Assembly: GCF_029867415.1 (NCBI RefSeq)
Contig: NC_081180.1
Location: 238,708,823-238,772,822 of the forward strand
Reading direction: 5' to 3'
Origin: Vicia villosa
Lineage: Eukaryota; Streptophyta; Magnoliopsida; Fabales; Fabaceae
DNA: 64,000 bases
Part shown: in pieces, positions 11,608-22,434 of the stretch
Layout: the number at the start of each line of letters is the position of its first letter
Position numbering within the stretch: the stretch's first letter is position 1
Program-made: the position numbers and the translations under genes
The notes under the pieces: model-generated
Told to the model about the DNA's origin: nothing
The model's input: the letters and a program-made list of their open reading frames with translations, nothing else
Database searches by the model: none

Positions 11608-13098
11608 ATTGATTGATTGATTGTTTGTTTGTGATGATATAAAAGAGATACTCCTAGCATAGAGATGAAAAATGTCTAATCTCCTAGGGTATTTTGATTT
11701 GGATATTGGGGGATGCTTATAAGAAGCCCGTGGGTCCTTGTACGAAGCCCAAGAGGAGGCTATCCGAGGGTCCTTGCATTGTAAGCCCAAGAGGAGGCTA
11801 TGGGAGGGACAATCCAGGGTCCTTGCATTGTAAGCCCGAGAGGAGGCTATGGGAGGGTCACTCGTTTGTACAAAGCCCAAGGGGAGGCGTGGTATAGTTG
11901 GTTTGAGCTCTTAGAGCGATTTCACCGGGAAACCATACTCTATGTCCTAACCTAAACTAGGGAGATTCTTTGCACGAAGCCCAATAGGAGGCTATGGGGA
12001 ACCTAGTGTTGTACTAAGTTGAACAAGTATATATAACACAAACACACATATGAACAAGTACGAACAAATATGCACAAGTACATGAACAAATATGAACAGT
12101 TATACATATATGACAAAGTGTGTGTATATAATGGAGTTTATGAAGGAAATATACCTGTGAGCATGATCCATTTGTATACACGGGGCTCGGGACTCACACT
12201 CGGGGAGAGGTCCATTTGAGTTTATTCAAAGCTATGTAAACAGGTATTTACAAAGGGCTTGGGACTTATACCTACATGGAGGCCCATGGTATATTTTTGG
12301 GAAGATTTAAAGAAACCTTCATTTTTGGTTTGTTATTCAAAGTTAAAAATCAAACTAATCGAGATATGTACAAAAGGCGTACAATGAAATACCTAATTTC
12401 ATGTACTGGAGTGGATATGTACGAAAGGGGCTTGGGACTTATACCTACGTGGAGGCCCATGGTATATTTACAAAACATGGTTGATCGTTTTATTTACAGA
12501 CGGGTCGTTGGTTGTTTTGAAAATAGTTTGAAAAGTATTGTTTTGAAAGAGTTTTCTGTACAAAGAAAAACTGTATAAAAGGAAAAAGGAGTGGGTCTTA
12601 TACTCTCTAATATTCGAGAGGCCCCACATCGTTTTGAAAATCAATTGATCAATTAAAAAGATTTAATCAATAGTTTTCTTTGAAAATCAAAAGAAAATGG
12701 TTTATCGTTTTTGAAAAGAATCGCGATCGCTTATTTAAAACGATTTGAATTTTGAAAGAAGTTAATTTAATCAAGATAAACAAAAAGACTGTCTTCAATT
12801 GACACTTAGATGATTAGGGTTTGCTCAAAAAATATTTACAAGTGATTAAGTTTGAGAAATCAAGTGAAAAACAATATTTAAAAGTATTAAAAAACACTTA
12901 AAATATGTTATTTTAAACTTAATTAAAAATGTATTAAACAAATATATTTTTGTGATTTTTTTTGATATTCATAAAATACATATATAAAATAATAAGTGTG
13001 TAAAAAATGAAGTAAAAATAATTAATTTTGATTGGTTAAAATGATTAATGAAATTGTGAAGAAATGAAAGAAAATAGGTTGCAAAAAAATGGTTTTGT

Positions 13099-13170
13099 CT
13101 CCACTAGGACTTGAACCCACGCCCTGAGGTTCACTACTCAAAACAACAACCAACTGAGCTGCGCGCGCAG
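13099..13170 (-). other. tRNA-like segment with A and B boxes in Ogre A LTR
   Basis: On the minus strand AGCTCAGTTGG (13150-13160) resembles a Pol III A box. GGGTTCAAGTCC (13107-13118), about 30 bp downstream, resembles a B box. The flanks do not form an acceptor stem, so I do not call a functional tRNA. The same arrangement is present in the Ogre B LTR. It is probably an old tRNA- or SINE-derived insertion fixed in the LTR family. Confidence 0.5.
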
Positions 13171-14116
13171 CTTGTTTATGATACACGCTCATTTAATTAT
13201 ATTCAAAAACGAGTGTTTGAAATCTCTGAACAAAAAATGGCGCCAAGAACACATCCCTATTTTGATTTTGAATTTCTCTAAAACTGGATTGTTTTGATCA
13301 AGTAGATAGTCTATCTTGCTCGGTTTTGGACGAGAAACATGATGGTGCCCTCATAATTCATTTATATTTGCTCTAAGGTGATCAATTTTGTGATGAACAC
13401 CAAGAACCCTAATTCTGAATTTGAACATGGAATCGTGTAGGATTGATGAATTGTGAAATTGATTGAGGGCTATTGATCAGTGATAGTGCAGAAACAAGAT
13501 AGCAATTCAATTTTTCATTTATGATGCATGTATGTATGAGTTTGGAGTTCATGAGGATTACCTTCAAAAACGGCCAAACTGGGAATCGAATTCTGCAAAT
13601 GAGAGGTTCCAGATGTTGTTTCTTGATCTGGACAGCTTCAGTGGACCTTATGGAACATGTTTGGATGATTGGAATGAACTGAAAACCTCTGGACCAGTTG
13701 GTGATGCTCGATCTGCAGTAGGGCTCAAGTGAGGATCAAGCCTGGTGATTTTGGAGTTACAGGTCAGGGATGATGATTGGAATAGTTCATATATGGTACA
13801 TGGATGGTGTTTGGATGGTTAGATTGGACAGAATTGAGCTTGAATGAAAATTGGCATGATAAGGCTTAAGTTATGCATATTTGAGAAGTGAGGTAGTGAT
13901 TCTGAGTTCTTGGTGTTTTTGGGGTGTATGGATGGTTCAAACACATCACATTTGATGTTTATGAGATGTTAGAACCCTCACTTTGCTCAGAAATTGCAAG
14001 AGATGGAAATTGCAATTCTTCCTCTTTGAAACTTATGAAACTTGCAAATCAAGAAAGAAGAGAGAAAACCTATGATTATGAGGTTTTGGTGTGATTTGAA
14101 GAGTGATTTGAACCTC

Positions 14117-14124
14117 TATTTATA
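14117..14124 (-). promoter_or_regulatory. Putative TATA box of Ogre A 5' LTR
   Basis: The minus-strand sequence CCTATAAATAGAGG lies about 1.57 kb into the LTR. The same box is conserved in Ogre B at 26638-26645. It probably marks the U3/R boundary and the Pol II start for the Ogre transcript. Confidence 0.6.
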
Positions 14125-15697
14125 GGGCAAGGATTCTGAATGCAAAGCTCTTGCAAGTTGATCAAGAAGTGATGATTTGGCTTAAGAGATAAAATGGAAT
14201 CTTTCACATTAAATGCAAATGGTTAAAAGTGACTTAACCATGGTTATTTTGCCAAGCTTCTTATCTCTTCCATTCTGATCTTCAAATCAGAAAATATCTT
14301 CAATCATTGCATCTATGCATCATTATTTGGATCATTTGGCAATTTGGTTCATAACTTTGGCAAAATGACTTGAAATTTCAAGTGAAAAGTTCACTAATGG
14401 CAAAATTCAAAACCATAGCTACACTCCATATTTTTTCATGCTCTTGGACATTTTGGAAAGCTCATGTTACACACTTCAAAAGCTTAGTTGAAAGTTTCTT
14501 CAAGACCTTTAAGGAAATGGGTGAAAAAGATCCATGAACTTTGAAGAAAATGAAGTTTTAAGTGAAATTTTCATAAGATGCCAACTTTGAAGCTCCATAT
14601 CTCTTAAATGGTTGATCTTATGGAAAATAATTATATGTGTCAAAGTTGTTTATTGGATCAAAATCTACAACTTTCATGTTGGAAGTTTTTTTCAGTTTGT
14701 AGGTGAAATTTTGAGAAATTCCCTTTCAAAGTTTGGAAAAAACCATTGAAAAACACTTAGAATTTTTCTAAGTATGGAAAGTCAAACTTTTGACTTTTTG
14801 ATTCTTGATTGATTTTCTTGATTTTTCTTGATCAAATGACTTCATATATCATATATTGATGATTTTTAACTTCAAAAGTCATGGTTGACCAAAATTCCCC
14901 AAAAGTCAATGGTGATCTTGTACAGTTGACTTTTTCAGTCGAATCGCGTTTCTGGAGATTTCAAATGAAACAGGCCATCCTCACCATATGAATGGTATGA
15001 ATGGATCATATTGAAGCATTAGAGGATATTAAGCCATGGTTTGAGTTGTGACACCATGTCCTGATTAAAAAGTCAGTTATTCAGTGAATTAGGTCAAAAA
15101 ACCTAATTGTCGACCAGATGAAATTGATGACTGTGGATCTTGAATTGAGATGTAATTTCCATTGGATGTTGTCATAGGGATTATTTGAAGATGATTGAAA
15201 CCTTTGATTGACTCCCTGGGGATTTTTAGGGTTTCCCAAATGTGATCCCTGATTTTAGTCCCTGATAGTTCAAAACCCTGATCTGAGGATTTGTCTGATC
15301 AATCTTTGTGTAGGAGATATTATGAGCCAATGGATTAGGTCAAAATGATGCACTTGAGGTCTTGATATCATGTCCCAAGCCATTAGGTCAAATTCTGAGC
15401 AAAAGTCAGGAGTGTGCTGTCTTCAGTCAAAACCCTAATTCAGTTGATTCAAAGCTGTTGAGCTTGTGAAGTGAATCTCTGAGGACCAAATGTTGATTGT
15501 AGATGAAGATGATTCATTTGAGATGAAGGGGGAACAAAACCCTAATTGATTGGTATTTGTACTGATGAGTGATTTCCTGATTAAATCCTGCTGAGTCACA
15601 AGTAACAAACACAAGCTATGCAATTTGTTAGAGATGCAAATGATGCATATGTAAATGATATGAGGTGGTATCTTAGGTCAAAAATTGGGGTATGACA

Positions 15698-16167
15698 CCA
15701 ACCATTGAGGATATTCTGAGGTGACAAGAAAACCTGCGTCGAGTTGCTTTTGAACTTCCACTTTGATCTTGTTAGCCATATCAGGGTGAGTCCTTCGTAA
15801 TTTCTGTTTAACTGGCGGACATTCTGGCTTCAATGGCAAGTAATGCTGAACAATATTGGTATCCAACCCAGGCATGTCTTGGTAGGACCAGGCAAACACG
15901 TCAACATATTCTTTGAGAAGGTCTGTCAACTTACTCTTGATATCAGCATCAAGCAGTGATCCAATGGTCACTTCTTTTTTGTCTTCTTCAGAACCCAAGT
16001 TGATCTTTTCTAAAGGCTCTTTGTGAGGCAGAATGGCTCTTTCCTCGTGCTTAAGTAATCGAGAGATCTCGTCCGGGATCTCCTCTTCTTCGGCTTCGAA
16101 CACAGGAAACTCAAAGTTGGGAGAGGGCATAGGGTTATTGCATTCAATGGGTTTATCAATAGTAAAT
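15698..16167 (-). pseudogene. Ogre B reverse-transcriptase exon, truncated
   Basis: The coding frame opens after a predicted splice acceptor (TGTGCAG, exon from 16167) and reads FTIDKPIECNN... through the stretch before the RT palm (YVDVFAWSYQDMPGL, VKQKLRRTHPDM, LDAGFLVTSEYPQWL), where it hits the Ogre A LTR. None of the catalytic RT motifs, RNase H or integrase is present in this piece. The visible frame has no stop. The family product would be the RT-RNase H-integrase part of the polyprotein. The cut is the target site of copy A. Confidence 0.88.
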
Positions 16168-16543
16168 CTGCACATGTGATTTATATTTATTTCAGAAAAT
16201 TTATGAATGCAGGAGTGTATGCAGATTTTTTTTTTTTTTTGAAAAAGTTTTTTTTTTCATTTTATTTTTTTTATTTTGGTTTTTTAGGATTACCATTTCC
16301 AGAAAAAAGCAAAAATAAAACATATAATGTAGGGAATTCAAAATGACACTTTATTTATGATTCATTTTTGAAACAAAGCCCTAAACACAAACTCATTTGT
16401 CTTGGGCAGGACAAAGAGGGAAACTTTTAAAACAAAGCCCTATACACAAAGTTATTTGGGCGAAACATTTAAAAGCAAAGCCCTATAAAACATCTCTCTG
16501 CTTTGGGCAAGGCAGGAGGTCAAAATAACAGCGAGGTGATTAC
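16168..16543 (-). other. Predicted Ogre intron between protease and RT
   Basis: The Gag-Pro frame stops at 16540, just after a GTAATC donor (GT at 16542-16543). An acceptor TGTGCAG lies upstream of the RT frame (AG at 16168-16169). Removing these 376 bp joins ...R-S-K directly to F-T-I-D with the frame kept. The segment is A-rich on the minus strand. Splicing of an intron at this place is a known, diagnostic trait of Ogre elements, which gives full-length polyprotein from spliced RNA and Gag-Pro from unspliced RNA. The exact sites are my reading. Confidence 0.75.
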
Positions 16544-19500
16544 TTTGAGCGGCGAACAACATTCGGAACGTCGACAGCTTTCCAGTAGCAACGAACTCCT
16601 CTGTGTATTATGTATTCAGGAAAAATCTCCCCAGAATTGTCTTCAGTATTGACATCGACTGCTGGTCGAGCAGGATTCGAAGGTCCTGGTTTGTCAACCT
16701 TGTTCTTTGTAGAGTTGAAACGGTCTCCTTCTACTTCTTGAAGAGCATAAGACGAGTCACAATCTTCAGAATTTTCCAGATGTATTTCCCAGTCTTCAGG
16801 ATGAAGAGACTCATTGTCAGCGACACTTTCTGAGTCAACTGCGGGACCATCTTCCCCTTCATCTTCAAAAATGGCATTTATGTGATAATAACCATCTTCA
16901 GGATTATGAACCTTGGCAGATGCATTGAATCCGAAATCTTCAATAATTTCAGGCTGCTGAGAAAATTGACAGGGCAGATAAACCTCTTCTGGTTGACTAT
17001 TATATTCAAAGGAATCTCCCCATCCAGTTGGTTGGATATCTTCAATCGCAATCTTTGAACTTTCAGGTGCAGTATATTTCACCATATAATCATATTTTCC
17101 ACTTGGTTGTCCCAAGGTGTCCCAGATTTCTGCAGGAACAGGCTCAGTTTCTTTGCCTTTGGATTTCTCTGAAGGAGGATATAGTTCTTCCTGAGATATA
17201 TATCCCGAGTCATTGAGATAACATTTCCATTCTTCTTCATCATCGGAGAGACCTTCTTCGATGCATTCTTCGATAAGGACATTGACCTCTTGAGGAATTG
17301 GATTGAGGAACCCTCCACTAATGAATGTTTCTTTGATCGGACGAAGTGTTTCATCCTTCTTGGTGCAGTTTGAAAATGTTGGTGAACATCCGAGACCTGC
17401 TCTAGTTTCATTCTTGGTAGGGATCACAACTTGCCCCCAGCCAGTGGTAGTTCCATCTTTCACTACTTTTACCGCCTCTTTGTAAGAAGAGATTGATGCT
17501 TTCTTCTTGGAAGATTCGTCTTCTAAAGAGAGACCTTGGAACTGATTTCCTTCCACATCATCAGCACCAATGAAAGAGAAATTGGATAAATGGCTCACCA
17601 TCAAGGCTTGTTCTCCACTTATCGTTACCAATTTTCCATTTGTTACAAATTTTAACTTTTGGTGGAGCGTAGAAGTTACTGCCCCTGCTTCATGGATCCA
17701 TGGTCGTCCTAACAGACAGCTATAAGCAGCTTGAATGTCCATGACCTGGAAGGTGATTTGAAATGTATGTGGACCAATTGTCATGGGAAGGTTGACTTCG
17801 CCGATAACAGATTTTCGCGATCCATCAAATGCTTTGACTACCACACCACTGAATTTCATAGGCATTCCTTGGTAAGACAAGCGAGCAAGAGTCGTTTTTG
17901 GCATCACATTCAAGGAAGATCCGGTGTCTACCAACACATTGGACAAAGAGTCTGACTGACAATTCATAGAAATGTGCAAAGCAAGATTGTGATTTTTACC
18001 CTCCTCGGGGAGTTCTTCATCACAGAAGCTTAAATTGTTGCAAGCTGTTATGTTGGCTATTATCCCATCAAAGTGATCAACAGTCACATCATGATCTACA
18101 AAAGCTTGATCCAAGACCTTCATCAGGGCTTCCCTGTGTGCTTCAGAGTTTAAAAGCAATGAAAGTATTGAGATTTTTGAAGGAGTCTGCATAAGCTGAT
18201 CCACAATCTTATATTCACTTCTTTTGATGAGCTTCAAAATTTCATCAAAGTCAGGATTGACATTGGTTCCACTGGATTGACCAACATCAGTGTTTGTATT
18301 ACTGACAGGAGTTTCCACAGGATTCCCTACTGGTGTATTGACAGGATTTTGCCCGGTAACAGGAGCAACAGGCTGCTTTGGAGGTAGCGGAGTATACACA
18401 CGTCCACTTCTTGTTACACGACTCACATCAGCAATGTTTACAACAGATGAAAGAGTAGGCAAAGGAACTTCTTGTCCGTTCTTTATCATTGTTGCACTGT
18501 AATTGTATGGAACTGCCTTGTCAGAGTTATAAGGAACAGATCCAGGTAGACAAATGATCAAAGAAGCAACAGGAACCTTCGGTTTGTTGTAAGTAACTTC
18601 CACGCGCTCAGGCATGTTGAAATGAGGAACGATGACGTTAACTGTAGGCATTTCCGAGTTGATATCTGAGACTAAAAGCTCATGCGGATAACATCCTATC
18701 ATGTTAACTTCATTTTCATCCCTATTTTTGTAGATCTCAATAGTACCATTATCTAGCAAAACTTGGAGATCTCTTCTCACAATCGAACACCCGTGAGGAT
18801 CCACACAACATATTCTACAGGAACCGTATTGATGCTGGCGAAAATTCTGCCCCCGACAAAGAGTGGCGTGCATTTGTACCAAATCTGCTCTTGAGAAGTT
18901 GATATTATAGACTCGGTATTGGCCAGGACATCCATATACCATGTTTACAACATGCCCTCCATGATTGGGCAGCGGATTTGCTTGCACATTAGGATTCAAA
19001 TTTCTGAAAGAGAGGAGATTAGACCTAACCAACCTCTGGACTTCATATTTCAAAGCTATGCAATGCTCAAGATCATGGCCAGGTGCCCCTTGATGATAAG
19101 GGCATGAGACCTCAGCTTTGTACCACCATGGGAGTTTCTCAGGTACGGGTGGTGGCGCTTTAGTTTGAACAAGACCTCTTTCAATCAAAGCAGGGTACAA
19201 TTTCGTGTATGTCATTGGAATTGGATCAAACTGTGGAGCTCTTTGTACTCGATTCTGATTATTCTTTAACTGCTGAGCCTGTTGTCGAGGCTGTTGTTGT
19301 TGAAACTGAGGAGTGAATCCCGGATTTGGTGTTGTGTTAACGACTGGTGTGATAGAAGCAACCTGTCGCTGACGATTGACATTTCCTCTCGGCCTCCCTT
19401 GGGATACCATGTCAACACTTTGTTCTTTCTTCTTTTGGAAACCACTTCCGAACTTTTTGGTTCCGCTTGAAGATCCACCTTCTTTAGTCAGACGTCCGGT

Positions 19501-20568
19501 TCGGACTCCTTCTTCTAGACGCATCCCCATGTTTACCATTTCGGTGAAATCACTTGGAGCACTAGCAATCATGCGTTCATAATAAAACGGACCGAGAGTA
19601 TTCAAGAAGATCTTGGTCATCTCTTTCTCTTTTAATGGTGGATTAATCTGAGCAGCAGTTTCTCTCCATCGTTGGGCATACTCTTTGAAAGCTTCATGGT
19701 CTTTCTGAGCCATGGATCGAAGCTGATCTCTGTCCGGAGCCATATCCGAGTTATACTTGTATTGTCGGACAAAGGCCTCACCTAGGTCATTGAATGTTCG
19801 AATATTAGTGCTATCCAAGCCTGTGTACCACTTCAGTGCGGCACCAGTCAAACTGTCTTGAAAGTAATGGATAAGCAACTGATGATTATCTGCATAAGTA
19901 GACATCTTTCTGGCATACATCACGAGATGACTTTGTGGACAAGAACTACCTTTGTACTTCTCAAAGTCAGGGACCTTGAACTTAGCCGGTATTTGTACAC
20001 TGGGAACCAAACATAGCTCCTGGGCATTCTTTCCAAACAAATCTTTTCCACGGATAGCTTTGACTTCTAGCTGCATCTTGTTGAATTGTTCTTGGAGATC
20101 TCCTACAAGGCTTCGCTGATTTGTGCTATCACCCTGATCATGATAAATCTCATTGTCTCCGTAAGGAACAGTGTGAACCATAGGAGTCGGAACCGTCATA
20201 GTGGGTTGAGAAAGTGCCATAGTGACTTGAGAAAAAGTTACCCCCTGATTTGGAGTGAACAGTGAACTTTGTGCAGCGGGCGCTTCAGTTGTGGATGTTT
20301 GAACCCCAGAGACATTATGGCGGAAACCTGTACCGAAGCTGAAAGGCGTGCCCCAACCTTCTGGAATGGAGAAAGATGGAATGCTGAATGCAACTGTAGA
20401 AACTGGAGTAGTGACCTCAGATGTTACTGTTGCTTGACTGTTGGGTGGCGGCGGCTGATTCTGTGCGGCCATTAAGAAGTCAACTAGAGTAGTGAGACTT
20501 TCCAACTTTTCCTGAAGGGTGGTCACTGTACCACGGAGCTCAACATTCTCTTGTTCAGAGTGTTCCAT
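16540..20568 (-). CDS. Ogre B Gag-protease polyprotein (1342 aa)
   Basis: This is one uninterrupted frame. Residues 1-35 form a coiled coil. Residues 36-150 are S/T/P/Q-rich. The gag core is at about 196-350, with a basic Q-rich linker at 370-445. A C/H motif CPYHQGAPGHDLEHC sits at 489-503. The retropepsin site D-T-G-S lies at about 881-884, followed by the LLGRPWIHEAGAV flap-side stretch. A G-patch-like segment (TGWGQV...GLGC) follows near 1060, with an acidic tail. The protein would form particles and mature itself by protease cleavage. The start is the Met after the spacer, shared with copy A. The stop at 16540 lies at the donor of the predicted intron. Confidence 0.92.
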   Translation of the reverse strand: MEHSEQENVELRGTVTTLQEKLESLTTLVDFLMAAQNQPPPPNSQATVTSEVTTPVSTVAFSIPSFSIPEGWGTPFSFGTGFRHNVSGVQTSTTEAPAAQSSLFTPNQGVTFSQVTMALSQPTMTVPTPMVHTVPYGDNEIYHDQGDSTNQRSLVGDLQEQFNKMQLEVKAIRGKDLFGKNAQELCLVPSVQIPAKFKVPDFEKYKGSSCPQSHLVMYARKMSTYADNHQLLIHYFQDSLTGAALKWYTGLDSTNIRTFNDLGEAFVRQYKYNSDMAPDRDQLRSMAQKDHEAFKEYAQRWRETAAQINPPLKEKEMTKIFLNTLGPFYYERMIASAPSDFTEMVNMGMRLEEGVRTGRLTKEGGSSSGTKKFGSGFQKKKEQSVDMVSQGRPRGNVNRQRQVASITPVVNTTPNPGFTPQFQQQQPRQQAQQLKNNQNRVQRAPQFDPIPMTYTKLYPALIERGLVQTKAPPPVPEKLPWWYKAEVSCPYHQGAPGHDLEHCIALKYEVQRLVRSNLLSFRNLNPNVQANPLPNHGGHVVNMVYGCPGQYRVYNINFSRADLVQMHATLCRGQNFRQHQYGSCRICCVDPHGCSIVRRDLQVLLDNGTIEIYKNRDENEVNMIGCYPHELLVSDINSEMPTVNVIVPHFNMPERVEVTYNKPKVPVASLIICLPGSVPYNSDKAVPYNYSATMIKNGQEVPLPTLSSVVNIADVSRVTRSGRVYTPLPPKQPVAPVTGQNPVNTPVGNPVETPVSNTNTDVGQSSGTNVNPDFDEILKLIKRSEYKIVDQLMQTPSKISILSLLLNSEAHREALMKVLDQAFVDHDVTVDHFDGIIANITACNNLSFCDEELPEEGKNHNLALHISMNCQSDSLSNVLVDTGSSLNVMPKTTLARLSYQGMPMKFSGVVVKAFDGSRKSVIGEVNLPMTIGPHTFQITFQVMDIQAAYSCLLGRPWIHEAGAVTSTLHQKLKFVTNGKLVTISGEQALMVSHLSNFSFIGADDVEGNQFQGLSLEDESSKKKASISSYKEAVKVVKDGTTTGWGQVVIPTKNETRAGLGCSPTFSNCTKKDETLRPIKETFISGGFLNPIPQEVNVLIEECIEEGLSDDEEEWKCYLNDSGYISQEELYPPSEKSKGKETEPVPAEIWDTLGQPSGKYDYMVKYTAPESSKIAIEDIQPTGWGDSFEYNSQPEEVYLPCQFSQQPEIIEDFGFNASAKVHNPEDGYYHINAIFEDEGEDGPAVDSESVADNESLHPEDWEIHLENSEDCDSSYALQEVEGDRFNSTKNKVDKPGPSNPARPAVDVNTEDNSGEIFPEYIIHRGVRCYWKAVDVPNVVRRSK

Positions 20569-20898
20569 TACTCTTCTTCTGCTTGAACGAGTATTGTATC
20601 TGTGATCTGATTGCGAGCGCGGTCGAGAAACTTTGAGACGCGACAGCTTGACGATCTATTGGAGAAAGATCCAAAAGATGAGACTCTATACAACGGACTC
20701 GATATGCAGAATGATGTATGCAAAAAGAAATTTATGATTTTTTTCCAAATATTTTAAAGATTATTTCCTTGCAAATATTTGAACACAAACAAATCTTTTA
20801 TTCATTCATTTTTTCATTTTTTGCAATAATGGGAAATGTTACAACATTGGAGCGTAGCTCCTTACAAAAGCAAATGATAAATAAAAAGCTAAACAATC
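20569..20898 (-). other. Spacer between ORF1 and gag in Ogre B
   Basis: This 330 bp non-coding spacer is almost the same as 8067-8393. It contains poly-T/A tracts and no gene. Confidence 0.7.
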
Positions 20899-22434
20899 CT
20901 AAGCATCTTCATCAGACGAAGAACCAAATGCATTGTGCAGCTTGAGCTTCATGATTTCTTTCCCATAGTAAGCTTTCAATTCGGCCTTTTCGGTCTTTAG
21001 CTTGTCAACAATATTCTTCCAATCGTCAGGAGTTGGAGCGTTGCTTGTTGAACCTTCAGGTTTTTTCTTGCTTTCTTTGATGTACCTCTTGATTGCAGCG
21101 TCTTTCTGACGAATCTTCTCATCTTTACTCATGAGCCATCCATCTTGACAGTAGAGAGTTTCTTCGTGATCTTTCACTTGTTTCTTCAACCTTCTGTTTT
21201 CCATATCGGTCCTACGAAACTTGTGCTCCCAAGCATTTTTCTCTAACCTCATCTTGGCTAAAGTGTCTTGGTATTCCTTCATAGTGGGAATGGGAATATT
21301 GGGTAGTTGAGATACCACAAGAGACATGGGTTTTTCATGATCATAAGGCATTTGAAACTCCTTTGCTCTTTTCTTTACCCAGCAGGTGTAGGCGTCCGTA
21401 GCAATGCAATTCCTTTCCTCACCTTTTTCTTTCCATCGGACGTCGTACCAAGCTCTCATCATTCTTGTCTTCAACCTTTGAGGATCTTCCCTTTCTTGAT
21501 AGAAGTAGCTTTCTACTGCGAGACCAACAGGTTTAACTGAATTTGCATACCCGAGTTGTCGTCGGGCTAAGATCGGATTGTAGTTAATTCCTCCTTGTGT
21601 ACCAATGAGAGGTACGTTGGCGAATTCTCCGCAACTATCAATGGTTTCTGTACCACAGCGAGCCAAGGTATACCAACGGATATCATAATTAGTAAGAGAC
21701 ATAAGTCTTCGAGGCCAACGCAAACCTTCTCGGTTTTCTGTGAAAATAGGAGACTCAGGTAAGTGTGAAACAATCCATTTGAACAATAGAGGTGCACAAC
21801 ATACAATGATTCCACCGCCTTGGAGATTCCTATGATGAACAGAGAAATACATGTCACCAAGCAAAGTCGGAACAGGATTTTCAATCAGAAAGATCTTTAT
21901 GGCATTGATATCAACAAAGTTGTTGACATTGGGAAACAGAACCAACCCATAGATGAGCAAGGCTAGTACAGCTTCAAAAGCTATCATGCTACCAGTTTCA
22001 ATGAAATCAAAGGCTTTCTTTACCAGGAAGTGTGAAGTTAAACCCGGAAGGTTTCCTTTGGTAGTCCAATTACTCTCTACTTCAGATTTCTTCAAGTGGA
22101 TACTTGTTGCAATGACATGTGACTTAGGAATGGCTTCCAAACCATTGAAAGGTATTTTGTCAGACACAGGAATACCCAAAAGATTGGCATATTCTTCCAA
22201 GGTCGGTACCAACTGGTAGTCTGGAAAGGTGAAACAACGGTAGACGGGATCATAGAACTGAACCAAAGTTTTGAGAAGTCCTTCATCAACATGAGTGTTC
22301 AAGATAGGCAAAAGTTTTCCATAACTTTTCCTAAAATTGGAAGGATTTTGTACAGAAGATGCTAACTCAATCAGTTTTCCCACATCAGGCGCTTTGAAAC
22401 CGTATTTCTTGGTATGCCTTTTTACTTCTTCCAT
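20899..22434 (-). CDS. Ogre B ORF1 protein (511 aa)
   Basis: This uninterrupted frame, MEEVKRHTKKYGF..., is the sister of the copy A protein, with substitutions scattered but no length change. The conserved blocks (VDEGLLKTLVQFYDPVYRCF, GLVLFPNV, TQGGINYNPILARRQLGYAN) identify the Ogre ORF1/DUF7745-type family. The C-terminal about 120 residues are lysine/glutamate-rich and likely coiled-coil, ending in a serine/acidic tail (GSSSDEDA). The biochemical role is unknown. It lies first on the genomic RNA, upstream of gag, and should be translated from the LTR-driven transcript. Two open copies diverged from each other hint at purifying selection in the source lineage. Confidence 0.88.
   Translation of the reverse strand: MEEVKRHTKKYGFKAPDVGKLIELASSVQNPSNFRKSYGKLLPILNTHVDEGLLKTLVQFYDPVYRCFTFPDYQLVPTLEEYANLLGIPVSDKIPFNGLEAIPKSHVIATSIHLKKSEVESNWTTKGNLPGLTSHFLVKKAFDFIETGSMIAFEAVLALLIYGLVLFPNVNNFVDINAIKIFLIENPVPTLLGDMYFSVHHRNLQGGGIIVCCAPLLFKWIVSHLPESPIFTENREGLRWPRRLMSLTNYDIRWYTLARCGTETIDSCGEFANVPLIGTQGGINYNPILARRQLGYANSVKPVGLAVESYFYQEREDPQRLKTRMMRAWYDVRWKEKGEERNCIATDAYTCWVKKRAKEFQMPYDHEKPMSLVVSQLPNIPIPTMKEYQDTLAKMRLEKNAWEHKFRRTDMENRRLKKQVKDHEETLYCQDGWLMSKDEKIRQKDAAIKRYIKESKKKPEGSTSNAPTPDDWKNIVDKLKTEKAELKAYYGKEIMKLKLHNAFGSSSDEDA

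Larger units (their letters stand above)
6691..15697 (-). mobile_element. Ogre copy A: 5' half (LTR, ORF1, truncated gag)
   Basis: In minus-strand order this holds a 5' LTR (10739-15697), PBS, 5' UTR with a minisatellite, ORF1 (8394-9929) and gag (from 8066), which is cut at 6691 by element C. The layout matches the Ogre lineage of Ty3/gypsy elements, known for giant size and an extra ORF upstream of gag. It is inserted in the RT gene of Ogre B, with flanking CCAAC at 15698-15702 as the visible half of the duplication. Its pro-pol region and 3' LTR are not in the window. Confidence 0.9.
10739..15697 (-). repeat. Ogre A 5' LTR (4959 bp)
   Basis: On the minus strand it starts TGTCATACCCC (15697) and ends ...GCCCGCGACA (10739), directly before spacer and PBS. 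It is homologous along its length to the Ogre B LTR at 23227-28221, with small indels. It contains tandem repeats (11431-11607 and 11718-11885), repeated GGGCTTGGGACTTATACC motifs near 12245 and 12425, a tRNA-like segment near 13100-13170 and a TATA box near 14117. Short reading frames inside it (for example 11482-11880 and 12276-12578) are repeat translations, not genes. Confidence 0.92.

Noticed and set aside
13099..13170. Functional tRNA gene
   Set aside because: A and B boxes are present but no acceptor stem or plausible anticodon arm forms.
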